Positions 51,536-62,990 of a stretch of DNA of 64,000 nt are shown here, piece by piece. The position numbers were made by a program, and so were the translations under genes. Origin of the DNA: Leuctra nigra (Eukaryota > Arthropoda > Insecta > Plecoptera > Leuctridae). The stretch's first letter is position 1; each line of letters begins with the position of its first letter. The stretch covers positions 22,811,109 through 22,875,108 of the forward strand of contig OW203764.1 in NCBI GenBank assembly GCA_934045905.1, given 5' to 3'. Below the pieces are notes generated by a model. It saw nothing but the letters and a program-made list of their open reading frames with translations. It made no database searches and was not told the origin of the DNA.

Positions 51536-51668
51536 GAGCTTAGCGAAGTTTATGAAGCTACATTTTTACATCGATGTAACCAAATTCATTTGATTCAACA
51601 GCATGGGAATATTAGGAGATGATTTGTATAAAACATTTTTCAACAACTAAACGCGCTGTTCATTCGTA

Positions 51669-51680
51669 GTGGAGGTGCCG
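51669..51680 (-). promoter_or_regulatory. recurrent motif CGGCACCTCCAC, site 5
   Basis: Exact 12-mer on the minus strand (GTGGAGGTGCCG on plus). No factor is assigned. Confidence 0.35.
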
Positions 51681-54280
51681 ATTTATAATGTCAGCTGTTT
51701 ATTTGCTATTTGATTTTCAACAATCCTTTGCACAGTTTATAAGAAACTGATTAATTACTTGACAAAAATCTCAGTTCAGCGTTATTTCTGTTACTTTCAA
51801 CAGAATAAAAGCGTATAGAATAATCTTGTCAGATCATACCTGTGGAGCAGTGAAGATTTCCCGACTTTCTTCCCGAACCTCTCGCCTGACGTTTTCCTGG
51901 AAGAAAGAGAAAACCACATTACAAAAGAGCGCTATAGATTCGAGTCGTCTTATCACATCAAATCAAGCCCTCAGTTTCTTGACTTTTCCCATCTCAAAAC
52001 AAAAGTTCGTCAAAGACATATTTCACTTTTTATCTTGTCCTACAGTATATACTATCAGAGGCTTCGTTCATTTCATTAGTCATTTATCACTAGGTTCATT
52101 ATAACCGGAGCTCCCATTTTTCACTCCCCTCCCCCACCCTCGATGTAAACCACGGCCCCGTGGACTCTGGTTTCTTCCCCTGCGGTTTAGCGTGCACCGC
52201 CTGCTCTATGCAATCAAGCCTTGTTTCATGATTGACTGCCGAGTTAATTGGATTGATTGATCCGCGTATTGTACGCTAATCAACCAACACGCTACAATTA
52301 CGCTAACTACGAGCATTTCACAGCCGGGCGAAAACCAACACAGATAGAGAGAGATATTCCCGGGGAAATATCTCGTACATTGTTCAATCAAGCGGCGAGA
52401 ATGATTGCCGAGTTTAGCCCAATCAGCGCGGCGAACTAAATATTGTAGACAGCGCTATTTTAATTTTCCGCTCGTTTTAGTTTCAACATCGCGCGTGTCT
52501 GAATTAAACACGGCTTGAACTTCTGAACCGAAAGTTCAAAAATGATGAATAGATCATGATTATTAATTATTGAAATAGGTCTACCTCACGTCAGTCAAAG
52601 TTTCTCGGATCGTATCAAACTTATATAATTAAAGCAAAGTTTGCAATGATGTGTTTTGCTCAGAAGGAAGTTATTCGTCGTATGGCAAGATGGATAGATA
52701 GTAATATGAATTACCAGCTATTTGGCACAGTGTTTTCCTTCCCGCGGGTTGGATAAAGCTAAAAGCTGAGTTGAATCGTATAATCTTACAAAGTTGGACA
52801 TGAAATTAGTCGAACTTCACAAAGAGGACCTATCTTTATAGAGTAATTGCCGACTATGGGATCGGAAAGGCTCCCTACTGAATTAAGGGGGTAGATAGAT
52901 AGAGGAAGGTGGGAAATTGCCGCCTTGGGCATCATTAATGGAACTATTTTCACATTTACTTGGAATGACCGAGATAAAGCTAAAGGAAAACTTTACGCAA
53001 GCGAAAACCAACGACGGAATTAAACATCTCGTAGGGAGTTAAAAGTATCGAAAGTTAGTGTAACCGCGAATAATTTCTCTGCCTGTTTCTCGGTCCTTGT
53101 CGTAAGAAGTGTGAACCCCGCCCAGTCCTGGCCCTCCAGAGTCCTCTAAGGACTTTATGGTGGGAACTGTTCCGGCTCGGTCCGAATTGAACATATAATG
53201 GACTCCAATTTGACGGAGAAAACAAATTCAAAGCATTTACTTTGAGACATTGTGGGAAGTTTTGTGATTAACACTCTCATTCTATATAACCACTCGGCAA
53301 AACAAATTTGCTATAATAAAGTAGATCAGGAAAGTGCTGTGACAAGACAGAAACTTTAGCCGTTCAGATTTTTTCTTTCGTCTATATACTCGACAACTTC
53401 TAATCCTATAAAAACTTTTCTATTTCAATGGCAAGACCGACAAATAATAAGCCTCTTTGCCAGCTTTTTGCCATCGACGAAGTTTAATTGTTCTTCGACA
53501 ATGCGATTCGTTGCTGAAAGCGGTTTAGCAATAAATCACTTAGTAATTTGAATAACTTACATGGTGAGTATTCAATGGGATGCGACTATTCAAATGTAAA
53601 ACTGACCGCAAGAAATCCCTCCTTTCTTGTGCATATTAAATTCATTTCCTAAGCCGCTTATTGAAATCAGAGTCCTCCAAACACTCGACTAAAGCGATAT
53701 CAAACCTTCAACTATTGTCACAAGTGTTATAAGAAAGGTGGACGTGGGGCTCGAAAAGCTGCGGTTTGGAATATACTGCTGCTTACCGTTTGCTTTATGT
53801 AGACAGAATATTAATACCGAGGGTCCAAGAACGAATTCAGTCTCTGCGTACTTCAGTTTTTTTTTTGGTAGGACACAAAATGTTTTCGGTCGAAAGAGAT
53901 TTTAATAAGTTTTTATCACATAACTTTCGGACATTGTTTGAGTCGAGATAACATTGTTTGCCTCTCTTGTTTTTGATTGTTGATTTTATACAAGAGAAGT
54001 CTCGAGGAAAATGATATATCGTTTAACGGATTTATTATATGTTGGACAAACAAGATTTATTCGTGCCCTCAACTGAAATGAAATTACGTTAGCCATAGTC
54101 TCTTAAGTCCATACAAAAAATAGTCTTGAATTGGATGATATAATAATGGTTGGATCGTAGTATTTGTAGAATATATTGGATTGCGTATAATCCTTGGACA
54201 GACCCACTGAAAATCTATTTTCAAAACTGACTGTAACAATGTTTTCTTTCGTTTAATAAGGCTTACATTGGACATTGATT

Positions 54281-54310
54281 TCAGATGAGACTTAACTTAA
54301 TCTCATCTGA
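54281..54310. repeat. 10-bp hairpin
   Basis: TCAGATGAGA (54281-54290) and TCTCATCTGA (54301-54310) are perfect reverse complements with a 10-base loop. It has no T-run terminator context and its function is unknown. Confidence 0.7.
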
Positions 54311-54969
54311 GTGCGGATGCCAAATAAAGGTGTGAAATATATCATATTTGTTCCTCTTATCAGTCCAAGAGACAGTGACAAGATCCCCTGTACCGCAGGG
54401 TGGCTGTCAAATCTCTCAGAGCCGAACTTCATATAAAAAACTTTCTCGAAGTCGCTTAGGAGAGCTCATCTCTCTTCCACTGATAAGAAATAACGCAATT
54501 TCCTTTTAAAACGTGTACAAATAGTACTACAATTCATCTTCTTTTCTAAATGTTGATCAAGCTCAGGGCATTTTTGTGGATTTTTTTTTTGATTTATTTG
54601 TAAAACAATATCAAATGAAACCAAGATACTTCTCTGACACAATCTAGTGGAGCGGTCGCTCCACCCAGCCAAGTCGTACTATACACTCACAGTCACTCAA
54701 CATACCGTAAATGCCTAATAAACTGAGGAGCAGACCAAACACTTTTACTGTAAGCAACAACATGGCATTTTCGGCCTACTGGATCTTAAAATTGGAAAAT
54801 CTCACATTGTTGTGAAATGTCTTAATTTCGAGCTATGGCCCACCCCACTACATATACCAAATTTGGGAACAATAGGTTATGCCATTTGCGCGCTAGAGGA
54901 CCGAGAAAACAGTGAAATTACACCACTTTCTGATTCTGAAGATGATGATTCTGATGATATCAGGAAACC

Positions 54970-55770
54970 CTGTTGACAGCGCCACAGCCTAAACGGCTAA
55001 ACCGATCGACCTGAAACTTTTACCACATATGCACTTTTGGCGTCTGATGATACCTTGCCTCTTGTGATTTTTTGTGCCGCCATTTTTAAACCGGAAGTGA
55101 CGTCATAACTCAAAAACGTCTGGACCGATTAGAACGAAATTAGCGCCATTCGATTTAGATGGTCATCTATATGAAGTATCAATAAAAAAAATATTATTTT
55201 CTTATTTTCTAAACCGGAAGTGACGTCATAAATACGCAATATTTAACTTATTTCAACAAATTATACTTAAAATACGTACATAATTAACTTACATTGTAAC
55301 ATAGACAATACAATTTATATATTCAAGGTAGCAGTGTTCTCGGCCGCCATTCCTGAAACCGGAAGTGACGTCATATATCTAAAACGCCTGTAACGATTGC
55401 AACTGAACTAGCTCCTGCGTATTCATTCTGCTATTTATTTGAAAAATCAATTGTGAAAAATGAATAAATAAATTAATGGTACCGGAAATGGCGGCAGGAA
55501 CCACTAAATGAAACCGGAAGTGACGTCATATATTACAAACGGCATGACCGATTTTACGGAAATATAGGGATTAGGAATTCAGATGGTCGTTCATGAAGGT
55601 ATCAACTAGATAAAACTAGATTGTTTTCTTATTACCTATACCGGAATTCGGCCGCTATTTCAAAACCGGAAGTGACGTCATGTATCGAAAACGGCTGGAT
55701 CGATTATAACGAAACTTAAGCTATTCTTCTTGGATAATCATTTTCATCTTATACCAAACGCAACTTTTCA
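54970..55770 (+). repeat. degenerate tandem array with a fixed composite ETS/CRE-like motif
   Basis: AAACCGGAAGTGACGTCAT occurs at 55088, 55211, 55356, 55511 and 55663, a spacing of 123-155 bp. It is usually preceded by a GCCGCCATT-like segment and followed by AACGNCTGNACCGATT and then AACGAAA. An earlier half unit with AAACGGCTAAACCGAT lies near 54990. The sequence between motifs is much more diverged than the motif itself. The core reads as an ETS site (CCGGAAGT) overlapping a CRE (TGACGTCA), with a YY1/Pho-like GCCGCCAT upstream in several units. The array could be a mobile-element interior or a satellite. Binding is inference. Confidence 0.8.
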
Positions 55771-55868
55771 TAGTAACCAAATCGGTTGAGGCGTATTTTT
55801 TTAAAGAAATTAGTCCCTGCTCGGACATGTGCTACAAGCTGTATGAATAAACTAACAAAAGAAGTGAT

Positions 55869-56996
55869 ATCCCAGAAAAAACACTCCGTGTAAAAATACC
55901 AGCCAAGTCTCTTTAACTATAAAAAAAAATAGAAGAAATCTAAAAATTCAGCACTGAAAAGGAGTGATATCAAAAAAGGAGCCAAGTCAACGAATTTTCA
56001 AAATTTTAATCGTACCATTGAAATAAAAATATCAACCCCCGAGAAATACTTAAAAAAAGGACTTGGCGCATCGTTTTTTTAAAGACATTTTTCTATTCTT
56101 AAGCTTATGCCACTCACATACTACGTAGTTCAGAAATGCCTAGAAAAATTGGGACAAAACTTTCAAATTAAATATTGAACATTCTGTAAAATATTTTAAA
56201 TTTAAATATAAGTACGCAAAGAAACATAGCATTGTCTTACAAGCAATAAATACAGAACAGTTGTGTTTGTGATTGGTAGGTACCTATAGTTTTGTGGGTA
56301 CATCAACATACCTACTACAGCATTATACTTTGAACCTTCTCGCCGTGTAATTAATTGCTATTAATTAACATTTTATACCAAAAAAATTCATAAATTACAT
56401 AACGTATTACTTTAGATAAAAATCTAGTCAGTAATTATTTGAGCAGCATGGCTCAGTGCACTAGTCACTTATACAAATCTCATTGACGGCCTTCTTGTAA
56501 TGAGCGCTTTCGCTATTTCCCTCAGTCACGATATTGAGAAGTATGATTGATTAATATGACCCTAGAAATAGTGGCAATAACGAATAGACTAGGCCGCTTC
56601 CGTTTATTCGTTATTCGTTTATCCGTTTATTTCCTCTGAATATTGACAAAATACCAAAACTGCCAGTAGGTAAGAGTACTAGTTATATTAAAACGTAGTA
56701 TGATTCGTCGATAATGAATGTGATATACTCAGGAAAATATACTTGTAGAGTTCTTCCTATACTTTTAGGATAGAAAAGTGTCTTTAAAAAAACGATGCGC
56801 CAAGTCCTTTTTTTAAGTATTTCTCGGGGGTTGATATTTTTATTTCAATGGTACGATTAAAATTTGGAAAATTCGTTGACTTGGCTCCTTTTTTGATATC
56901 ACTCCTTTTCAGTGCTGAATTTTTAGATTTCTTCTATTTTTTTTATAGTTAAAGAGACTTGGCTGGTATTTTTACACGGAGTGTTTTTTCTGGGAT
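55869..56996. mobile_element. 1.1-kb element with inverted repeats of about 235 bp, non-autonomous
   Basis: The left arm from ATCCCAGAAAAAACACTCCG (55869) to about 56105 is the reverse complement of about 56765-56996, with few mismatches. The ends pair as ATCCCAG...CTGGGAT. The middle of about 650 bp has no open frame of note, so there is no transposase. A target duplication could not be fixed: the flanks GTGAT and GTTAT do not match exactly. Long arms of this kind suit foldback-like or long-TIR MITE families. High arm identity argues for recent activity or arm-to-arm gene conversion. Confidence 0.88.
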
Positions 56997-57379
56997 GTTA
57001 TTTACTTCAAAGGATGTTCTGACCAGTGGCTAGTTGTCATTTAATCTCTGTTTTGCGGTTTAGATTCGCATATCGATAGCAAATATTGTGTTACGCAAAG
57101 AGGAACAAAAAAACATTCTATTGAAAATGCTTCGAGTTACGATCTGGTTTTGTGAAATATGAACAAAAACAATGTAAATTACAATCGTAGATGAAAACCA
57201 TTGCATTTTGTTCGGCTATTTGTTTTGACTCTTTGATCAATCGGCACGCATTAAATACGGGCAAATATACGGGGGTGTCGGCCGCTTCGTCAAACATGAA
57301 TATTCATTGATACTGTTGTGTCCGTGTATCACTAACAACTGATAGAAATCGAGAGAGATGAATGCCCACCGGATTCAAT

Positions 57380-57646
57380 CATTGTCACACACTGGACACA
57401 ATGATACAGGAACAGATGATAACGGAATAATGGCGAAGAGTGTCACATTTTAATGTTTTTCACAATGAAATCGGAATATTTCTTTGTCTATCACAATGAG
57501 TATACATTTTAGTGATTTGAAGGGTTGGAATGTCACTCGGATTGACATGGAATGAGTGAAAACGACAATTCCATTGTGATGATGTAATGTTTCACACACA
57601 CACAACATTTTTGTTTCTAAACCTAGGTGTATTTTGAACCATTGTC
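57380..57646. promoter_or_regulatory. cluster of CACAATG (SOX-like) sites
   Basis: CACAATG occurs at 57398-57404, 57461-57467 and 57492-57498, and as CATTGTG at 57572-57578. Related CATTGTC copies lie at about 57380 and 57640. ACAAT/ACAATG is the known core of SOX HMG-box binding. The density is far above what a 7-mer should show by chance. It may be an enhancer or a cryptic local repeat. Confidence 0.35.
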
Positions 57647-58866
57647 ATTTGATAATATTTTTTAAAACATAATATATTAGTACTACTTTCTTTGTAAAAA
57701 GATTGCTCCATTTTTTGTAAATGTGCACATTTTGATCTCTTTTAGTTGATTCAAATAATTTATGAAACACCGAGGTATGCAAGAGAAAGTAAAAAATGTG
57801 AAATTGAATTGAATATCCTGACCCAAAAGGCGGTACCGTGGTCTGTTCCTACATTGAAATCTGTACATATTAATTGCTTTTAGAGATGGCAAATACTCCA
57901 ATTCATGATCAAAGTTCCTAAATCCTCTCTAGCCCCACCCGTATCCCAAGCAGTTAAGATTGTCCTGTCTATGGCATAGGGGTTGTTGTATTGTACTTAA
58001 CGACCACATGGATTACCAATATTATACCAGTAACAGGAAGCACGCTAGAGTTTAGTTTTGATACTATCGATAGTTACCATGTAATTTCGAGATTTATCGA
58101 TCTAAATCGAGCTATATCAACAACGATAAGCCATCCCCGCACCCTTGTCCGCACCGCACTGATTGTGTGAGCTCTCTAAATTGCAATCAAATATAACCTC
58201 CCTATAACCAGATTAATATAATTATATTTGTGAACGTTTCATTATAGTATACGCTGTACAGTACACAACAAAAACATGCTTCTAGAATCGACTATATTTC
58301 GAACTCTTGCGTTTTCTTCGAAAATAATATAATTTTATAATATGATATAATATTATAATAATATAATATATTTTATAATATATTATAATATAATTTGAAG
58401 AAACATAATTCCATTGTCATAAAGCCTATCTAAATACCTATTTTAATATTTGCTAAATTCATATAAAGTCGACTTAAATCTCATTTTTTGATACTAAATT
58501 GATACAATTTATCCCATATTATTGTAAGCATGACTACTTCCTATTGCACGAATTCTTGATTTAGATCAAGTTCAACAAATCTGTTACAGATCTATAAAAT
58601 ATCAATCATTGCAAGTCATATTGAAGCCAACAGCCAAGTATTCCTCAAGAGCTCAAGATTTCGACATTCTTCTCCTTGCGATTTTATTTTCTTTAAATCG
58701 GACTCGACCAAAGCAGGTATGTGACGAAAGCACACCGCTATTTTCATCTATTACATCACCGTCTACAATTTGTATCGATTTGTGAAATTACTTTCGCAAC
58801 ATTGCTTCACGGTGAACATTGCGGTATAAAATCAACGTTCGACATTGAAACAAAGCTACGATGTGA
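57647..58866. other. non-coding stretch
   Basis: No gene was recognised. It contains TATCGATA at 58065-58072 and the AT-rich simple repeat at 58322. Confidence 0.4.
58322..58396. repeat. AT-only cryptic simple repeat
   Basis: Runs of ATAAT, TATAA and AATATA with almost no G or C form many small palindromes. Confidence 0.85.
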
Positions 58867-59094
58867 TCTCTTCATCCAATCATTCGGTGCTTCCTCGCCG
58901 TCATCTATCTATTTGATGCCTCACCAACCGACGCTGCCACGACGGTTTCCCGCCCGACAATCGCGCCGCAAAACGGCGACCAACATTCTGTGGCGCCCCC
59001 GCCGCCGTTTGAAGCTCACCATCCATTGCTAGACCGCGAAACAGCCCCGTCTGTTCTGATGCCAACACCCAATCACGTCTTTTATAGTATCTAA
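58867..59094 (+). other. 75-codon GC-rich open frame without its own ATG start, candidate exon
   Basis: This plus-strand frame opens after a TGA at 58864 and runs 75 codons to TAA at 59092-59094. It reads a disordered, Pro/Ala/Thr-rich segment with SPTDAATTVSRPTIAP followed by VAPPPPFEAHHPLLDRETAP. Third positions are visibly enriched in G and C compared with the AT-rich flanks, which chance frames here usually lack. A different frame (58721-59032) gives an unrecognised Arg/His-rich 103-codon product and is probably the shadow. No clear acceptor site was found and the family is unknown. Confidence 0.25.
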
Positions 59095-59262
59095 AACGAT
59101 AATGGAATGCGAGGAGAAGGTGTCCCCAGACGACTGTTAACAGTAACCATTCCCATCATCAGTACTAACTTCGAATGAGTATTACATTGCTTTACAACTG
59201 ATGATAAAATTATAAACGAACGGGAATTCAGGAATCAACGTCTCTCTCGGTCTCACATGGTC

Positions 59263-59284
59263 TCACACACACACACACACACAC
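59263..59284. repeat. (AC)n microsatellite
   Basis: Eleven AC/CA dinucleotides in a row. Confidence 0.95.
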
Positions 59285-59527
59285 AGACATATATATGACA
59301 CACATCAATTCCAATTTCAAATTAACATTCTCGAAAGTTTGTCCGCAACCCCTGGTCGTTTTAATCTATGGCTTATAATAATTAACAACCCCTTGGCTCG
59401 GAGACTGTGCGAGGGATGGCGCGGCGTGTATAAAACGATGAGACGTCAGGATTGGAGGCGCCCAGGGCAATAGCCCTCTTGTCTCGTTATAACTAAGGGG
59501 ATGCTGATGCGGTGTTCCCAATTAGAG

Positions 59528-59588
59528 AGCCTCCCTCCTCCTCCTACTCCTCTTCCTCATCCTCCTTCCTCCCGCCCTCCCCTCCCAC
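59528..59588. repeat. pyrimidine-rich CCT tract
   Basis: Sixty bases almost purely C and T, mainly CTC and CCT triplets. It could be a simple repeat or a polypyrimidine tract. Confidence 0.8.
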
Positions 59589-61137
59589 ACCATGCAGACA
59601 CTCTGATAGAGAAGACAGGATAATTAGCGACCAGCATAAATGATACAGGGAGGATAGTAATTAAACCCACAGATAACTTTGTTATCTCATTTATATACTT
59701 AGGATTTTACCACCAAAAGACAAGGATGTTTACTAAATAGTGTAAAGCCTTGCATACAAATGACGTATTTTTTTTGTGAAGAAACTGGTAATTTGTTTGA
59801 GGTTAGATTAACATGTGACACAAAATTCTTTAGTCTAGTCATGTAGCTCACCAGCCACATGTTTTTTATCACGTTCTTTGAACTTATACAAAACATTTCG
59901 TTGGTATTTTGTGGAATATTACACCGATAAGTGAATGTAGCTGTTGAATAGAACAATATTCAATGAACACATCCAACTTAACGATCTATTTGTTGCTCTG
60001 ATTCGCGTCAAGCAGTGCGGGTTGCATTCTGCGTACCCCTGTATGTTTGACATCGTCGAGGTGCCCCTGGTAGTTAGCGAACCAGCTGAACACACAGAGA
60101 AGACAGCGCCTGTAATTGCTGTTAGCCCGCCAAGCAGGGGGTTCAACGGGTGGGGGGTGGGGTAAGAGGGGGTGTCTAGATAGGACCGGGAGGTCGTCAT
60201 TAGTAGCCTATACGCTTGCCTCCGCGATTTAACCAAACCTCTTCAATATATGTCTAAACCTACCCTGTTAGCTTGTGGAGCTGCAATCATGTTTGCTAAG
60301 TTAATCAAACTTGCCACGGCTGACAGATCAGTTACGCCATAGTTTTTAATTTATATTTTCTGGAAATTGGAAGTAATCGAATACCTCCCAGCTCTCGTAT
60401 CTCAATTTCATAAAATGAAAATATTAATTTCTTATTAGGTTTTCGGTAAATTTTAAAATCTTTTTGAATTAATATGGAATTCAAAATAATATTTATAAAA
60501 AAATTCAAGCAGTCAGTATCAGTGTCATAAGTTATTATCTCCCACATAATGAGGATATACGATACGACAGGTTGAAATGAAGTTTCCCTCACTCCTTGAC
60601 AACTCATTCTTGTCATTGCAGAGAATGAAGCACGCGCCGGAGGTGACGTACTAATTTGTCTCGCATTTTTTAGCTCGTTAGGCGAAGAAATCCAAACAAG
60701 ACTCATATCTAACAACTTTCTTTTGTGTAACTTTGAGTTTTGAATAATATATACTTTTTTACAATAATAGGTCGCCCTCCCTTGCAGCCCCTCTACCCTG
60801 GAGAGCAAGTTGATAATTGTGTTGACTTGAGATTGGATAGCCCGTGGCGAGTGGCTAATGAACATGTGGATCCGGACACCTAGAGCAAGAGTCAGATCTC
60901 TTCATAATCATGTCACAGTTCATGCATGGAGCTACTAGCTTCAATTTCAGCAACACAGTTGACTTTCACCCGGAGTGATAAGCAAAACTTAACATTTTTT
61001 GTTCAGTTCAAAACTATTTATTATGTGGTCTGTTAGTCTTCGTTAGCTGTGCTAAAAGCATTACGAACTGGTGGGTAACTTTATTTTACAAACAGGAAAA
61101 ATTAAAAGTATTCAGTAGAACTTGAAATATATTTTTG
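59589..61137. other. non-coding stretch with one 177-codon unrecognised frame
   Basis: The minus-strand frame 60332-60865 is the longest in the window (177 codons). Its second half is Ile/Lys/Phe-rich, as expected from AT-rich DNA, and I recognise no domain. A G-rich patch lies at about 60135-60173. Nothing else was recognised. Confidence 0.35.
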
Positions 61138-61139
61138 TA

Positions 61140-61350
61140 CACTTGGCCTACGTAAAAACGGTATTTGAATGCAACGGATTGGCTGCTGGTAAGGTTCCTT
61201 GACAATCAATCCTTGTTATTATCAATGAAATCAGAGCTCACCTACTAAAGTAATTGATGACGCGTTAGGATGGATTTCATTGGATGATGCCAACACATCT
61301 TTATCAGCCAATTAATTTCTTTAGAATACCAATTTTACTTTGGCCAAGTG
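61140..61350. mobile_element. 211-bp Tc1/mariner-type MITE with TA duplication
   Basis: CACTTGGCC begins at 61140 and its complement GGCCAAGTG ends at 61350. Both ends are flanked by TA (61138-61139 and 61351-61352), the target duplication of Tc1/mariner elements. The similarity continues inward for about 50 bp with mismatches (GTAAAA, GGTATT and TTGGCTG shared at both ends). The interior has no coding capacity. The diverged arms suggest an older insertion than the hAT-like element. Confidence 0.8.
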
Positions 61351-61352
61351 TA

Positions 61353-62833
61353 CGTACAAAACCATTTCGAAACCAAGAGCAACCGGTCGAGATTTCAGTG
61401 CCATCGCTCAAATTTCGAGATTTACGAATGCACACTGAATTCAGATACAGCATGAGGTACTAATTTGTACTTTGGAGACACATGAATCAATTATAGTCCT
61501 CTTGTGTCAATTGAATCTTTAGATTTTAAATAATAATGTGCACGTGCAGCCTTTTGAATGGCAAATAAAATCCATCTCCAAGTATGAAGTATGAAAGGTT
61601 GAAAGCTGTCATGGCGGACCACTGGCACTCCGGTTCTAACCGGGCGATGAATGTGTCCATGGGTGTATGTATACCCACAGAATCCGATGAATCTCGCCAT
61701 TGTCAGTGAAATACTCCGTTAAAAGTAAAAACCATCATAATAACAGAAATGCGACCGGAACTTTTTCTCCAAACTCATATCTATAAAAGCGAGCAACCCC
61801 GACGTCATATCTAATGAAATTTATATTTTACACGCTTTCCCACTTTTGTTTCATAACTGGAAAATTCTCCACTTCACCCTAAACAATTGTCATAATGAAA
61901 CATTATTCCGTTTTTTTTAAAGCGGCGTTAGTGTCATATTACGGCTAGTGCTTATCTTGCTTGTGTTTTATAGGGGCTGGAGGTCTAACTGGGGGTAGTT
62001 GCTGAGGGGTGGGAGGGGTACTGAGGGTGTAGTATAATGTATTACGAGGGCGTGGTAGTTATTTTCGAGTGGAGCAGCTGACGAAGGCTTTGGCTGTTTG
62101 CTTAATTATCTATATACACTAATACGTGTACACACACACATACACCTATCCACATAGGCGCCGCGTAATTACACACAAATCATAAGCGCCTCCCCCCCTC
62201 TCTGCTTCTATACCTCTGTCTGGCTCGCACACATGTAATTACCCACATGGTGTTATCTCGCTCTCTTGGAAATCTGGCTGTGCTCTTCAAAGATGACGTC
62301 ATCATTAGAAGATCAGAAGTCAAAGAGGATTCGGTTTCATTTGTCAGATCATGGACGGTTTTAACGAGCGATTTGGGATTCGTTTTCAAGCGGTTACCTT
62401 TGAATTTATAGAGGAAATTGGTTGTTAGTGTTGTTATCAACTAACTATATTTTCAAAAGTCATGACATCACTATACATCTTCAATGTATCAAATTACATA
62501 ATTCCCTTAAACAGGCTCAGTACAAAAGTAACACCCACTTGTCTTCCTCCTAGAAACTATATTAGATTTTTTAAAATAAAAAATTAACTTGTTAGTAATG
62601 CAATGTACAAGTACTAACAAAAGTTTCTTGGACATACGTACTTAAAATAATATATTTACACAATATAAACTAAATACGATTCGCTAAGATCTTTTTGATT
62701 TTTAAAAATCATAATAGGATAACTGGCTGCCCCTTTTAACAGTCACTCATCAGCGCTGAATGTTCAAACTTGACTGCTGATTTACGAGAAGTGTCTTTAT
62801 GTAGAATCAAACCTTTTAAAAGTTAAATTGATA
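61353..62833. other. non-coding stretch
   Basis: No gene was recognised. A short AC-rich patch lies at about 62129-62143, and TGACGTCA at about 62295 within GATGACGTCATC. Confidence 0.4.
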
Positions 62834-62888
62834 TTCTATATCAATATAATATATTCTAATATATTCTAATATAGAATATATTCTAATT
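62834..62888. repeat. AT-rich repeat of TATTCTAATA units
   Basis: AATATATTCTAATATATTCT-type units are repeated several times and adjoin family A copy 4. Confidence 0.8.
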
Positions 62889-62990
62889 GATCGAGCTTCT
62901 CACTTTTTGGCACTTTTGACACGGACTCTGGTTTTCTTTCTGTTACGACAGGTCACATTTTTTCTTCGATCGAGCTGAAATTTTGACATT
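62888..62990 (+). repeat. dispersed repeat family A, copy 4 (short)
   Basis: This copy shares a 27-base identical block with copy 3 (62959-62985 against 49843-49869) and the order GAGC-GCACTTTTG-ACACGGAC-CTG before it. Only the start of the family consensus is present, so it looks truncated at its 3' side. Confidence 0.75.

Larger units (their letters stand above)
51061..54280. other. non-coding stretch
   Basis: No gene was recognised. Frames of 60-92 codons are unrecognised. An imperfect palindrome at 51460-51535 and a motif site at 51669 are listed separately. Confidence 0.4.

Noticed and set aside
8894..58072. Four TATCGATA octamers (8894, 28282, 57071, 58065) as DREF/BEAF-type sites
   Set aside because: An AT-rich palindromic octamer is expected a couple of times in 64 kb, so four is not a clear excess.
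60332..60865. 177-codon minus-strand frame as a gene
   Set aside because: It is the longest frame but has no recognisable domain. The Ile/Lys/Phe-rich second half follows AT content, so a chance frame is the simpler reading.
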